A stretch of DNA of 50,257 bases from Pseudomonadota bacterium (lineage in GTDB: Bacteria; Pseudomonadota; Alphaproteobacteria; Reyranellales; Reyranellaceae). The position numbers and the translations under genes were made by a program. Each line of letters begins with the position of its first letter. The stretch's first letter is position 1. The DNA lies in assembly GCA_018242505.1 (NCBI GenBank), contig JAFEBU010000068.1:1-50257 (forward strand), read 5' to 3'. The notes under the pieces are model-generated. The model was not told the DNA's origin, did no database searches, and worked only from the letters and a program-made list of their open reading frames with translations. Of this stretch, positions 7,447 through 15,722 are shown piece by piece.

Positions 7447-8817
7447 TTAGAGAATTCCTGTGCTTTCGCTGGAGAGCAGCGCCTTCATAAGCGTCTCGTC
7501 CTGGTATCGGTAGAGACACAGGAATTTTGTGAATTCCGGACGACTGTCGCCGAAGGCCCATTTCGCGACGAGAGCCCCCGTTGCACAGGAGGCCATGGTG
7601 CCGAAGCCTGAAAGAGCGCCGGCGACAAATGCACCGCTGGTTGCCATGGGGCCAATGAGCGGCCAATTCTCCTTCGTCATCGTGTAGTACCCGCCGTAAT
7701 GCGACATGCGAGCTGGCAAGCGTCCATAGTAGACCTTGAGGCTAGGATTAAGCCTGCTCGCGCCCCTAAGGACGATCTCCGGAAAATTCGGGAAGAAGGG
7801 CAGCGTCTCGCTCGGTTCGGAGGGAGTCGTGTTGAATGCCCATCCAAGCTTAAGCCACTTGCCGTGCTCACCGCCTTCTGGCCTGCAGTGAATGGCGCCT
7901 GGCATGGCCTTCGTAAGCCAGTCCAAATCGGGGTCTTCCGCCAGGACTTCACGCTCCTGCTCACTCCAGTCGACCACCTGCCCATCCAGATCGATGGAAA
8001 AGGGCATCTGCCGGTTAATCGCTTTTTGCGCATCTTCGAACGCGATCTTCTGCTGAAAGACGTTCTGGACTGGCAACTTCTCACCGAGGAGTTCCGCGAC
8101 GTGACCCACGTAGGGGCCAGCTGCATTGACCACAAGGTCCGCAGTAATTGTCTGGGCAGCAGCCTCGCTTTCAACAGCGACAGAGAAGCTTCCAGTACGC
8201 TGGATAGCCACCACCTTACCCTGGACAACGCTCCCCCCCAGTTCGCGGATCTTGTGCAGCATGAAGCTACCCATCTGTTGTCCACTTATGTCGCCTGCAC
8301 GACGAATGTGCAGGACCGTGCTGACTTCCTTGTCGAAGCTCGGGAAGTAGCTGTCCAAGATGGCACGATCCTGGATCACATCCACGCCATCTGGCGCGCT
8401 CTGCCAATCAGCGGAGAGTGCGGGCTGATATTTGGTGCCTGAGCCTTTCTTGTGCCAGCGGATCTTGGCGCCTCCGTCAGCGCCATAGCCCTCGTAGAGT
8501 TGCCTGAGGAGAGTGTCTGGATCAGCCAGCCGCGTGGCAAGCGCATATCCACGGCGAGTCATATGGAGCTGATTGTTGCTCTGACGGGAGATCTCTTCCA
8601 TCAGATCGGTACTGAAGTCCGTGAACTCCGTCATCACCTGGTGCGGCCACCAGTTACGGTAGTTTTCGCCTGACGCGGCCGAAGTAAGACTCATCGGTGC
8701 CAGCGGATCGATGATGACGACTTTGGGAGCGCGTTTGGAGATCGCCAGGTAATACGCACAGGCGATTCCGACGATGCCCGCGCCTACTACAGCAACATCG
8801 GCATGTTGCGTCTTCAT
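7447..8817 (-). CDS. FAD-dependent oxidoreductase (DAO family)
   Basis: A 456-residue flavoprotein of the D-amino-acid oxidase/sarcosine oxidase (DAO) superfamily. The FAD-binding GAGIVG motif is at residues 12-17, and a C-terminal flavin-contact segment reads GAFVAGALSGFGTMASC. It would oxidise the C-N bond of an amine or amino acid. It is the second gene of a minus-strand pair; the partner flavoprotein at 8861-10042 starts 43 bp upstream of it and the pair has a GGATACAAT operator in front. In this cluster a D-hydroxyproline or N-methylated proline derivative is a reasonable substrate, but the sequence does not settle it. Confidence 0.8.
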   Translation of the reverse strand: MKTQHADVAVVGAGIVGIACAYYLAISKRAPKVVIIDPLAPMSLTSAASGENYRNWWPHQVMTEFTDFSTDLMEEISRQSNNQLHMTRRGYALATRLADPDTLLRQLYEGYGADGGAKIRWHKKGSGTKYQPALSADWQSAPDGVDVIQDRAILDSYFPSFDKEVSTVLHIRRAGDISGQQMGSFMLHKIRELGGSVVQGKVVAIQRTGSFSVAVESEAAAQTITADLVVNAAGPYVGHVAELLGEKLPVQNVFQQKIAFEDAQKAINRQMPFSIDLDGQVVDWSEQEREVLAEDPDLDWLTKAMPGAIHCRPEGGEHGKWLKLGWAFNTTPSEPSETLPFFPNFPEIVLRGASRLNPSLKVYYGRLPARMSHYGGYYTMTKENWPLIGPMATSGAFVAGALSGFGTMASCATGALVAKWAFGDSRPEFTKFLCLYRYQDETLMKALLSSESTGIL

Positions 8818-8860
8818 TTTGCTCTCACTTTCTTGGCGATTGGCTCTTTGCTCAAGCGAC

Positions 8861-10042
8861 TCAGATGATGCCCTGCTCTGGATAGGGCGTGTTGTTCTCG
8901 ACGCGCTTCCAGCCCAGCCTCGTCAGGTCTAGAGTCTCGAATCGGCGCCTCAGAATGAGTTCTGCTATGGCATGACCTGTCGCGGGGGCGTGCATTAACC
9001 CGTGCCCGGAGAAGCCGGTGGCAAGGTAGAAGTTCTCGCACTGCCCCTCCCAAGGACCAATGATGGGATTGCCGTCCAAATCGTTCTGATCATAGAGGCC
9101 GGACATCGTGTTCTTGCACTTGGTCTTCTCGAACTGCGGGAAACGATGAGCCAAGGCTGGCCAAACAACACTGTCGAAATACTCGTGATTGACCTCAAAG
9201 TTGTAGGCCCTGGGTTCGGCCAGCGTGGGCACGCCGCCGGTATAGCCCTTGCCTTCCGGCCGGAAGGCAAGGCGGTTCACGTCTTTCACATACGGAAGCG
9301 GCTCGATCTGCTCTTCACATTCAAAGTAGTGCTCGAAGCGCCGCAGGGGTGTGACCGGTATCGTCTGCCCCACCATCTGGCTCACCAGTGGCGACCAAGC
9401 GCCGGCCGCATTCACGATATTGGCGGCCTTGAGTTTCTTGCCTGATGTGAGCGTCACCCCACGCACAAGCGCTCCTTCGCGCTCGATGCTAACGACTTCG
9501 TCTTGGATCAAGGCGACGTCGAGCGACCGCACTTTCTTTCGAAAAGCCATCAACGCCGCATACGGATCCATCCAGCCGTCATCCAGAGAGTGCACGGCCG
9601 CCGCCAGATCGCCCGTGGTCATGGATGGAAACCGCTTCTTCAGGCCGTCTGGCTCAAGGAAGTCTACGTTTACGCCAAGTTTCTTCTGCGTCTCGTAGTT
9701 CCGCTTGAGATTGCCGACATCGGCCGTAGGCACGATGAACAGATATCCACCCTTCCGGAAGCTGATATTGGCTTTCTCACCATTCACCGCCATGAGCTCG
9801 GGAAACTGCTCGTAGACCGGGATGCTGAAATTGGAGAGCTCGATGTTTTCCGGCAAGGCAAACAGTCGCCGCACACCCCCGGAAGCACGTGGGGTCGAAG
9901 CGAGGGTATAGGCCGAATCGCGTTCTACAACGGCAACGTGACAACCGGCACTCATCGACTTCAGATAGTAGGCGACGGCCATGCCAATGGCGCCGCCGCC
10001 GACCACAACCACGTCGAAGGATTCTTGACCGTTTACGCTCAC
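8861..10042 (-). CDS. FAD-dependent oxidoreductase (DAO family; possible D-amino-acid/D-hydroxyproline dehydrogenase)
   Basis: A 393-residue DAO-superfamily flavoprotein with an N-terminal VVVVGGGAIGMAVAYYL Rossmann motif and the ASGGVRR loop. The C-terminus reads NFYLATGFSGHGLMHAPATGHAIAELI, the flavin-contacting end typical of the family. I chose the GTG at 10042 because a GAGG ribosome site (10048-10051) sits 5 bases upstream; an in-frame ATG at 10072 lacks one. First gene of a two-flavoprotein operon. A TTTGGATACAAT operator lies 40 bp upstream. Family membership is sure; the substrate is inferred from the hydroxyproline genes around it. Confidence 0.8.
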   Translation of the reverse strand: MSVNGQESFDVVVVGGGAIGMAVAYYLKSMSAGCHVAVVERDSAYTLASTPRASGGVRRLFALPENIELSNFSIPVYEQFPELMAVNGEKANISFRKGGYLFIVPTADVGNLKRNYETQKKLGVNVDFLEPDGLKKRFPSMTTGDLAAAVHSLDDGWMDPYAALMAFRKKVRSLDVALIQDEVVSIEREGALVRGVTLTSGKKLKAANIVNAAGAWSPLVSQMVGQTIPVTPLRRFEHYFECEEQIEPLPYVKDVNRLAFRPEGKGYTGGVPTLAEPRAYNFEVNHEYFDSVVWPALAHRFPQFEKTKCKNTMSGLYDQNDLDGNPIIGPWEGQCENFYLATGFSGHGLMHAPATGHAIAELILRRRFETLDLTRLGWKRVENNTPYPEQGII

Positions 10043-10081
10043 AATTTCCTCTTTCCGGCACTCTGGATGCATTCTGCACTA

Positions 10082-10093
10082 TTTGGATACAAT
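10082..10093. promoter_or_regulatory. Predicted GntR operator (TTTGGATACAAT) of the flavoprotein operon
   Basis: Matches the cluster motif ATTGGATACAAT at 11 of 12 positions. It lies 40 bp upstream of the GTG of the minus-strand flavoprotein gene. It shares an extended context (CGGCAAT shortly after the motif) with the site in front of putA at 27545-27556, which suggests common ancestry. Confidence 0.6.
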
Positions 10094-10241
10094 ACGGCAA
10101 TCTGCCCGTCACTCATAATTCAAGACCGTCATGCAAATTCGAGCGGGCACAGCGGCAGGGATCGGCCCAAGCACCCAGCACCCAGCACCCTTTCATCTGC
10201 CGGTGATCATACGCTAGGTTCAGTACATTGCATCCATATCT

Positions 10242-10258
10242 ATTGTAATGGATACAAT
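10242..10258. promoter_or_regulatory. Predicted GntR operator with perfect inverted repeat ATTGTA-N5-TACAAT
   Basis: ATTGTA, ATGGA, TACAAT: a perfect 6-bp inverted repeat that contains AATGGATACAAT. It lies about 60 bp upstream of the small plus-strand gene at 10320 and about 200 bp upstream of the minus-strand flavoprotein gene, in the divergent 277-bp gap 10043-10319. A weaker half-site (GCATCCAT) is just to its left at about 10230. Confidence 0.6.
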
Positions 10259-10319
10259 CTATCACTTAGAGGATATTCTCGCAGCACCGGGAGACCTGAC
10301 GCCGCGTGAAGGTATTTGA

Positions 10320-10643
10320 ATGGACGTTATGGACTTTCGCAGACAGTTTTCGGCCCTGAAGAAAGGCGACTGCTTCGTCTACTATGTAGGAGAACTGGTG
10401 TCCGGGAGACGCCGCAAAAATGGCGTCACCAAGATGGCTGTTGAAACTCTCGCCCGCGAAGCTTGGAGGCTCCACCAATCCGGTCAGGCAATCCTTGGGC
10501 AACGGCGCGTCCGCCAAGGCACTTACCAATATCTGATTTGGCGCTCCTCGACTGCCGCCCGGCCAGCGGCAAGCGCTAGCCGCGAGTCAACCAGACATCA
10601 TTCGGACAATGGCCTTCCGCGAGAGGATCCGTCGGGTCGATGA
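10320..10643 (+). CDS. Small protein of unknown function
   Basis: A 107-residue ORF. The first 75 residues look like a folded domain: FRRQFSALKKGDCFVYYVG, then TLAREAWRLHQSGQAILGQR and TYQYLIWR. I recall similar short proteins in proteobacteria and phages but no known function. The Ser/Arg-rich tail (about residues 77-107) looks non-native and overlaps the 3' end of the opposite-strand gene at 10576, so the original stop may have been lost. A GAAGG lies 7 bases before the ATG. An operator of the cluster lies upstream, but a role in hydroxyproline use is not shown. Confidence 0.5.
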   Translation: MDVMDFRRQFSALKKGDCFVYYVGELVSGRRRKNGVTKMAVETLAREAWRLHQSGQAILGQRRVRQGTYQYLIWRSSTAARPAASASRESTRHHSDNGLPREDPSGR

Positions 10644-11613
10644 GGGCCTGACTGAATCCGGTGATCCACGCACGACCCGATATTTCCGTAATCACCGCGT
10701 CGACCGTCCCGACTTTTGTTGTCTCGCTTACAAATCCTTCGAAGTAGGTGCCGAAAATCGAACGATGCACGAGGCGCTCCCTCTTCTCAATGGAGCCTGA
10801 CTTATGCAGCAACGCCATGCGAGCCGAAACGCCAGTTCCGCACGGGGATCGGTCAAGTCGCCCATTGCCAATCACGGTCGCGCTCAGCAACTCGCCGACA
10901 CCGTCCGGGCGCCGAGCGAACTGATCAGTGAGAATAATGTTTGTGATGCCACGTACCTTGTCGTTTTCCGGATGAATGGTTGGGTATGCATCGTTGGCGG
11001 CAACGCGAATCGCAATGCCAGCCTTGACGATTTCCGCCGCACTGTCCAACTTTAGCTCTACTCCCACAGCGTCAGCCGAGGCGATTGCGAAGAAAATTCC
11101 GCCGTACGCGATAGCGATTTCTATCTTTCCATAGTCCGGAACACTCAGGGGCACTTTGGGATCAAGCACAAAGGACGGGAGCATTCTGAGGTGAACCCGC
11201 TCCACTCTTCCGTCCTTGCAGGCGCACCTCGCCTCGACCAACCCACCCGGTGCTTCAAGGATTAGGGTCGTTTCCGGCTCGTGCATGGGGCGTATCCCAG
11301 TCTCCAAGACCGCGGTCGCAACACACATCGTGTTGGATCCCGACATCATTGGATACTTTGTGGCCTCCATGATGACGAATGCCATATCTGCCTTTGGATT
11401 TGACGTCGGCAACAACACATTGACCGCTCGACAGACCGATCCCCGCGGTTCGAACAAGAGTGAGCGCCGAAGGCCATCACTTTGGTCCCTCAAGAATTCC
11501 ATCTTGTCGAAGGCGGTTGCGCCGGGAACGTCCACGACGCCGCCAACGACAACGTTGCCGACCTCGCCCTCCGCATGGGTGTTTACAAGATTAACAGTCC
11601 GCCACGACTTCAT
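10576..11613 (-). CDS. Proline racemase family protein, Ser/Cys type (3-/4-hydroxyproline epimerase or trans-3-hydroxy-L-proline dehydratase)
   Basis: A 345-residue member of the proline racemase superfamily. The second catalytic cysteine is present (Cys258 in DRSPCGTG). The first, normally in MCGHGT, is Ser91 in MSGSNT, so the active-site pair is Ser/Cys. Family knowledge from memory: Cys/Cys enzymes are proline or 4-hydroxyproline racemases/epimerases, Cys/Thr enzymes dehydrate trans-3-hydroxy-L-proline, and Ser/Cys members have mixed epimerase/dehydratase activity on hydroxyprolines. It is cotranscribed behind the enolase-superfamily gene (68-bp gap). A product of pyrroline-2-carboxylate would feed the reductase at 22875. 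Confidence 0.8.
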   Translation of the reverse strand: MKSWRTVNLVNTHAEGEVGNVVVGGVVDVPGATAFDKMEFLRDQSDGLRRSLLFEPRGSVCRAVNVLLPTSNPKADMAFVIMEATKYPMMSGSNTMCVATAVLETGIRPMHEPETTLILEAPGGLVEARCACKDGRVERVHLRMLPSFVLDPKVPLSVPDYGKIEIAIAYGGIFFAIASADAVGVELKLDSAAEIVKAGIAIRVAANDAYPTIHPENDKVRGITNIILTDQFARRPDGVGELLSATVIGNGRLDRSPCGTGVSARMALLHKSGSIEKRERLVHRSIFGTYFEGFVSETTKVGTVDAVITEISGRAWITGFSQALIDPTDPLAEGHCPNDVWLTRG

Positions 11614-11681
11614 ATGCGATCTCCGGAACCCAACTGGAGCGTTAGTGATTTCGCCAAGCGCATCTGGGGTTGGACGTCGGC

Positions 11682-12791
11682 CTACTTTCCGACGTCGAGC
11701 ACGAGATCGTTCAACATGGCATCAATAGGCGTGATACCCAGACCGGCTTCTGTGCTTGCGGCAAGTCGTCCACGCACTTTCATGGGCGTGCCGGTAGCGA
11801 TCTTCTCTTTGATGTAACTGCTGAAGTCGGTCGTCGCGAAGAGCATGCTAGGGGGTGTGCTGTGCGCGAGATGCGCCATGGCGGCCGTGATGATGTCACC
11901 GCCCTTCGCATTGTCGATGAAAATCGGCATTCCTAGCCGCGCGCAGAGATTGCGCGCTTCGTTTGTCTTTGTAACTCCCCCGAGCTTCGCGACCTTCAGA
12001 TTGATGATATCAGCGACGCCATCGCTGTACGCTCGAACAATGTCATGTACAGTCTCAATGGACTCATCAAGAATGAACGGCTTGGAACACTGACTACGAA
12101 CTGTTTTGCACTCCTCGTAAGTGGAGCATGGTTGCTCGACATAGAACCGGATATCCCGGGTCGCCTCGAGAACCTGGAGTGCCTCATGCACAAGCCACCC
12201 ACGATTGGCATCAGCGATCAGCTTCTCGCCATCCCTCAGATCCTTGGCGACCGCCCGAATGCGGGCAATATCGGTATCGACGTCCCCGCCGACCTTCAGC
12301 TGGAAAGACTTGTAGCCTTGGCCGCGATATTCAGCGACGCGCGTCGCCATCTTCTCGGGCGTGTCCTGGCCGACGGGATGGTAGAGTGGAAAGTCCGGAG
12401 TGAAGCGGCCGCCGAGCAACGTCGAGACCGGAAGCTGCGCTGCTTTACCCAGGATATCCCAGCACGCGATGTCAATTCCCGACTTCGCGTAGTCATGCCC
12501 GGTCAAGGTCGCGTCCATGATCGCATTGATGTTGGCAATCTGCGTAGGGTCTTCGCCGAGTAGCGCTGGAGCCACTTCCGCTGTCCCGGCGCGCGTGCCT
12601 GCAGCGAAGAACGGCGTATAGCCCGGCGCCATCGGGCAGCAGACTTCGCCGAACCCGCTGATCCCGGCATCAGTGTCGACGCAGATGATGGTGCTGTCCA
12701 ATTCATCGACAAAGCGCCCCTTGCCCCAGGCGTAACGGCCCTCGATCGTGTGGAGCACGACCCGATAGGCGCGAATGCGCTCGATCTTCAT
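11682..12791 (-). CDS. Enolase-superfamily enzyme (candidate cis-3-hydroxy-L-proline dehydratase or proline-betaine-type epimerase)
   Basis: A 369-residue mandelate racemase/muconate lactonizing enzyme family protein. Predicted Mg ligands are Asp194 (ADANRGW), Glu219 (VEQP) and Asp242 (LDES). Predicted acid/base residues are Lys166 (FQLKVGG) and Lys266 (NLKVAKLGG), a Lys/Lys pair. Known relatives of this type include hydroxyproline-betaine 2-epimerase and a cis-3-hydroxy-L-proline dehydratase. No Rieske-type betaine demethylase genes are in the window, which favours an activity on free hydroxyproline. Start at 12791 follows a purine-rich GAGAAG; the longer in-frame ATG at 12923 would run through the operator. 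It shares a divergent promoter region with the IlvD-family gene. Confidence 0.8.
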   Translation of the reverse strand: MKIERIRAYRVVLHTIEGRYAWGKGRFVDELDSTIICVDTDAGISGFGEVCCPMAPGYTPFFAAGTRAGTAEVAPALLGEDPTQIANINAIMDATLTGHDYAKSGIDIACWDILGKAAQLPVSTLLGGRFTPDFPLYHPVGQDTPEKMATRVAEYRGQGYKSFQLKVGGDVDTDIARIRAVAKDLRDGEKLIADANRGWLVHEALQVLEATRDIRFYVEQPCSTYEECKTVRSQCSKPFILDESIETVHDIVRAYSDGVADIINLKVAKLGGVTKTNEARNLCARLGMPIFIDNAKGGDIITAAMAHLAHSTPPSMLFATTDFSSYIKEKIATGTPMKVRGRLAASTEAGLGITPIDAMLNDLVLDVGK

Positions 12792-12814
12792 CGGCAACTT
12801 CTCTTCTTCAGATA

Positions 12815-12844
12815 TTATCCATATAGGATTATCGTGGATACAAT
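12815..12844. promoter_or_regulatory. Predicted GntR operator region between the enolase-superfamily and IlvD-family genes
   Basis: CGTGGATACAAT at 12833-12844 matches the cluster motif at 10 of 12 positions. Immediately to its left is an imperfect inverted repeat, ATTATCC then GGATTAT (12815-12831). The site sits in the 132-bp divergent gap, 24-53 bp upstream of the minus-strand start and 80-109 bp upstream of the plus-strand start, so one protein could control both directions. Confidence 0.6.
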
Positions 12845-12923
12845 CTGCTGTCGAGCCGACAAAATGTGCTAATCTGGCCCGACTATCTGGCTGCGCTGGC
12901 ATTGCCACAGGAAAGGCCGTCAC

Positions 12924-14618
12924 ATGGCTTCCTCCAAGGGATTCGATCGCGGACTCGCGGACTTCGGCGATCGCGATTTTGCCCGCTACCTGAGGCGGGC
13001 CTTCGTGCGCTCGACAGGTATTTCCGGCGAGATGCTTGAGCGACCGATTGTCGGCATCGTCGAGACCGGATCAGGCTTCAACAACTGCCACCGCGCGATG
13101 CCCGAGCTCGTCACGGCCGTCTCGCGCGGCGTGATCACGGGCGGTGCCCTACCGGTTCCCTTCCCGACCATCTCGATTAGCGACATCTTCGCCAATCCGA
13201 CCGGCCTCATGTTTAGAAACCTGATGGCGATGGATACGGAGGAGATGATCCGCGCGCAGCCAATGGACGCCGTGGTCCTGATCGGTGGCTGCGACAACAC
13301 CGTGCCCGCCCAGCTCATGGGCGCGGTCTCCGCCGGAATACCCGCTGTCCAGCTTGTGACTGGGCCGATGTCGACCGGCCGGCACCGAGGCGAGAAGCTG
13401 GGAGCGTGCACGGATTGCCGTCAGTTCTGGTCGCGATATCGCGCTGACGAAGTCGGCCAGGACGAGATCAACCAGGTCGAAGGCCGTCTCGTCGTCACCA
13501 CCGGCACCTGCGCGGTCATGGGCACCGCCAGCACCATGGCCTGTGTCTCAGAAACGCTTGGCATGTCGCTGCCAGGATCGGCTTCGATTCCAGCCGTCTA
13601 CTCGGATCGACTCGTCGCCGCCGAGGAGAGCGGCCGGCTGGCAGCCCAGCTGACGCGCGATCCTGTCGTGCCAGCAGACGTCATCACACAGAACTCGCTG
13701 GAGAACGCGTTCCGTGTGCTAGTTGCGATCGGCGGCTCGACAAATGTCATTATGCACCTTGTGGCCATCGGCGCCCGCCTCGGCATCACAATCCCACCCG
13801 AGCGATTGAACAAGATCTTCGATGAGACGCCGGTACTCGTGGACCTCAAGCCGGTGGGCGATGCCTATATGGAAGACTTCCACGCTGCCGGCGGCGTAGG
13901 CGCTGTTCTCCGGGATCTGGCGCCCCTGCTGCATCTCGACACCGTCGACGTCACCGGCACAACGTTGGGTGATCGGCTCAAGGAGCCCCTGGATTGGGTC
14001 GACCGCTCGGTTATTCGCTCGCTAAACGACCCGATCTGGCCCGGTGGCGGTCTGGTCGTTCTTAAGGGGAACCTCGCCCCTGATGGAGCTCTCATCAAAG
14101 CGGCAGCTGCGACGCCTGGGCTGTTCGAGACTGACGGTCGCGCGGTGGTCTTCGATGGCTTGCAGGATCTCATTTCCCGCATCGACGACCCGGCGCTCGA
14201 CGTCGAGCCAAACGATTTCCTGCTACTGAAGAACGTGGGGCCGGTCGGTGCTGGCATGCCGGAGGCGGGATACCTGCCCATTCCGAGAAAGCTCGCGCGG
14301 CAAGGCGTCAAAGACATGGTCCGCATCTCGGACGCCCGCATGTCAGGCACCGCGGCCGGCACCATCGTGCTGCACGTTGCACCCGAAGCGGCCATTGGTG
14401 GAACCATCGCCGCAGTACAGAACGGCGACCGCATCCGGTTAAGCATTGCCGAGAAGCGACTCGATCTTCTGGTCGACCAGACCGAAATCGAAAAGCGGCT
14501 TCGCGCCTTCTTACCTCCGCCGGGCCCGGCGCGCGGATATCAGGCCCTGTATCACCGCTCGGTTCTCCAGGCCCCTCAGGGATGCGACTTCGACTTCCTC
14601 GTCGGCAGCAAGAGCTAG
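12924..14618 (+). CDS. IlvD/Edd family dehydratase
   Basis: A 564-residue dihydroxy-acid/sugar-acid dehydratase family protein. Iron-sulfur and metal-binding landmarks are present: GGCDNTVPAQLMGA, then ACTDCRQFW and GTCAVMGTASTMAC, followed by the C-terminal barrel with DARMSGTAAGTIVLHVAPEA. These enzymes remove water from 2,3-dihydroxy acids such as sugar acids or the branched-chain amino-acid precursors. The sequence looks closer to the sugar-acid branch than to IlvD itself. Its role in a hydroxyproline cluster is not obvious. The ATG is preceded by GGAAAGG. Convergent with the next gene (9-bp gap). Confidence 0.85.
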   Translation: MASSKGFDRGLADFGDRDFARYLRRAFVRSTGISGEMLERPIVGIVETGSGFNNCHRAMPELVTAVSRGVITGGALPVPFPTISISDIFANPTGLMFRNLMAMDTEEMIRAQPMDAVVLIGGCDNTVPAQLMGAVSAGIPAVQLVTGPMSTGRHRGEKLGACTDCRQFWSRYRADEVGQDEINQVEGRLVVTTGTCAVMGTASTMACVSETLGMSLPGSASIPAVYSDRLVAAEESGRLAAQLTRDPVVPADVITQNSLENAFRVLVAIGGSTNVIMHLVAIGARLGITIPPERLNKIFDETPVLVDLKPVGDAYMEDFHAAGGVGAVLRDLAPLLHLDTVDVTGTTLGDRLKEPLDWVDRSVIRSLNDPIWPGGGLVVLKGNLAPDGALIKAAAATPGLFETDGRAVVFDGLQDLISRIDDPALDVEPNDFLLLKNVGPVGAGMPEAGYLPIPRKLARQGVKDMVRISDARMSGTAAGTIVLHVAPEAAIGGTIAAVQNGDRIRLSIAEKRLDLLVDQTEIEKRLRAFLPPPGPARGYQALYHRSVLQAPQGCDFDFLVGSKS

Positions 14619-14633
14619 CGCTGCCGGCTAGCT
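14613..14633. terminator. Stem-loop between convergent genes
   Basis: AGCTAGC, 7-base loop, GCTAGCT: a 7-bp stem spanning the stops of the convergent IlvD-family and proline-racemase-family genes. An alternative stem (GGCAGC/GCTGCC) overlaps it. There is no U tract, so it may be a weak or factor-dependent terminator. Confidence 0.35.
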
Positions 14634-15635
14634 TCCAAACTTGAAGCCCGCCGGAAACGGATCGCTGGGATCAAGCGTGAATTCCGCTGTGCCCGTAATC
14701 CACGCCCGTCCCTTGATTTGAGGCACGACGGCCGGTACGTCGCCAACCTTGGTTGCTTCAAGCAGTCGGCCTTCGAAGCGGGTGCCGAGAATGGACTCGT
14801 GAATGAAGGGCTCATCGAGGCAAAGCTTCCCGGCCTGATACGCCATGGCCATACGCGCCGACGTTCCCGTGCCGCATGGGGAGCGATCGAAGTAGCGGGG
14901 CTCCTTGACCATCAGATTTTTTGCCGGCGCATCTTTCGATGCAGGCTTTGTCAGGATGGCGGCGCGCAGCCACACGTTTGCCTGATCGGTTGGATACCTG
15001 ATCGGCACCTGTTCTCTTGTGGAAGCGATGACGGCCAATCCGAGGTCCATAAGATCTTCGATGTCGGAGAGCACGAGATCCCGCTTGATCTGGGTGACGT
15101 CGAGGATGGCGTAGAAATTGCCGCCGTAGGCAACATCGATCAGCACAGAACCGACGCCGGGAATTTCGACTCGAACATTGCTCGCCGTGACAAACGACGG
15201 AACGTTCGTGAAGGTGACGTCGACCACCTTGCCTGACTTGATCCGCACGTGAGCCACGACCAGGCCGGCCGGCGTATCGAGTCGAACTTCCGTGATCGGC
15301 TCAGAGACCTTGACCAGCCCCTTCTCGACGATGACCGTTGCGACGCCGATCGTGCCGTGGCCACACATGCCGAGGAAGCCGCTCGCGCTCATGAACAGGA
15401 CGCCATGATCGGCATCCGCGCGCGTGGCGGGCATCAGGATCGCGCCGAACATGGCGGCATGGCCGCGCGGCTCGTTCATGAGGAATTGGCGCAGGTCGTT
15501 CAGGTTCTGCTCGGCCCATTGCAGACGCTTCGCCATCGAGTCGCCCGGAATGACTGGAGCGCCGTCGACGACAATGCGAGTCGGCATGCCCTCGGTGTGC
15601 GATTCGACGGTGCGAATGGATCGAGGTGCCGACAT
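14628..15635 (-). CDS. 4-hydroxyproline 2-epimerase / proline racemase family, Cys/Cys type
   Basis: A 335-residue proline racemase superfamily enzyme with both catalytic cysteines: Cys91 in GMCGHGTIG and Cys254 in DRSPCGTGTSA. The Cys/Cys pair is that of proline racemase and 4-hydroxyproline 2-epimerase, which inverts trans-4-hydroxy-L-proline to cis-4-hydroxy-D-proline. With the divergent D-amino-acid-oxidase-like gene at 15723 next door, the epimerase role is more likely. The family motif ESHTEGMPTR at the N-terminus is intact. A cluster operator lies in the 87-bp gap upstream. Confidence 0.85.
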   Translation of the reverse strand: MSAPRSIRTVESHTEGMPTRIVVDGAPVIPGDSMAKRLQWAEQNLNDLRQFLMNEPRGHAAMFGAILMPATRADADHGVLFMSASGFLGMCGHGTIGVATVIVEKGLVKVSEPITEVRLDTPAGLVVAHVRIKSGKVVDVTFTNVPSFVTASNVRVEIPGVGSVLIDVAYGGNFYAILDVTQIKRDLVLSDIEDLMDLGLAVIASTREQVPIRYPTDQANVWLRAAILTKPASKDAPAKNLMVKEPRYFDRSPCGTGTSARMAMAYQAGKLCLDEPFIHESILGTRFEGRLLEATKVGDVPAVVPQIKGRAWITGTAEFTLDPSDPFPAGFKFGS

Positions 15636-15697
15636 GCGAGAACTACCGCCGATAAGAGCCTATACGGGCGTGGGATATATGCATAACCTTTCCACGA

Positions 15698-15709
15698 ATA
15701 GTATCCAAT
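15698..15709. promoter_or_regulatory. Predicted GntR operator (reverse of ATTGGATACTAT)
   Basis: Plus-strand ATAGTATCCAAT; its complement differs from the cluster motif by one base and is identical to the site at 20402-20413. It lies 14 bp before the ATG of the plus-strand flavoprotein gene and 63 bp before the minus-strand epimerase gene, so it could control both. Confidence 0.6.
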
Positions 15710-15722
15710 ATTGAAACCCGTC

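Noticed and set aside
7441..7611. Weak aldehyde-dehydrogenase-like continuation (AFAGEQRLHKRL) beyond the pseudogene
   Set aside because: It overlaps, on the opposite strand, the normal C-terminus of the flavoprotein at 7447-8817; the similarity is short and probably chance.
9503..10309. 268-codon plus-strand frame opposite the flavoprotein gene
   Set aside because: It is antisense to a clear FAD-dependent oxidoreductase; no motif, codon pattern or ribosome site supports it.
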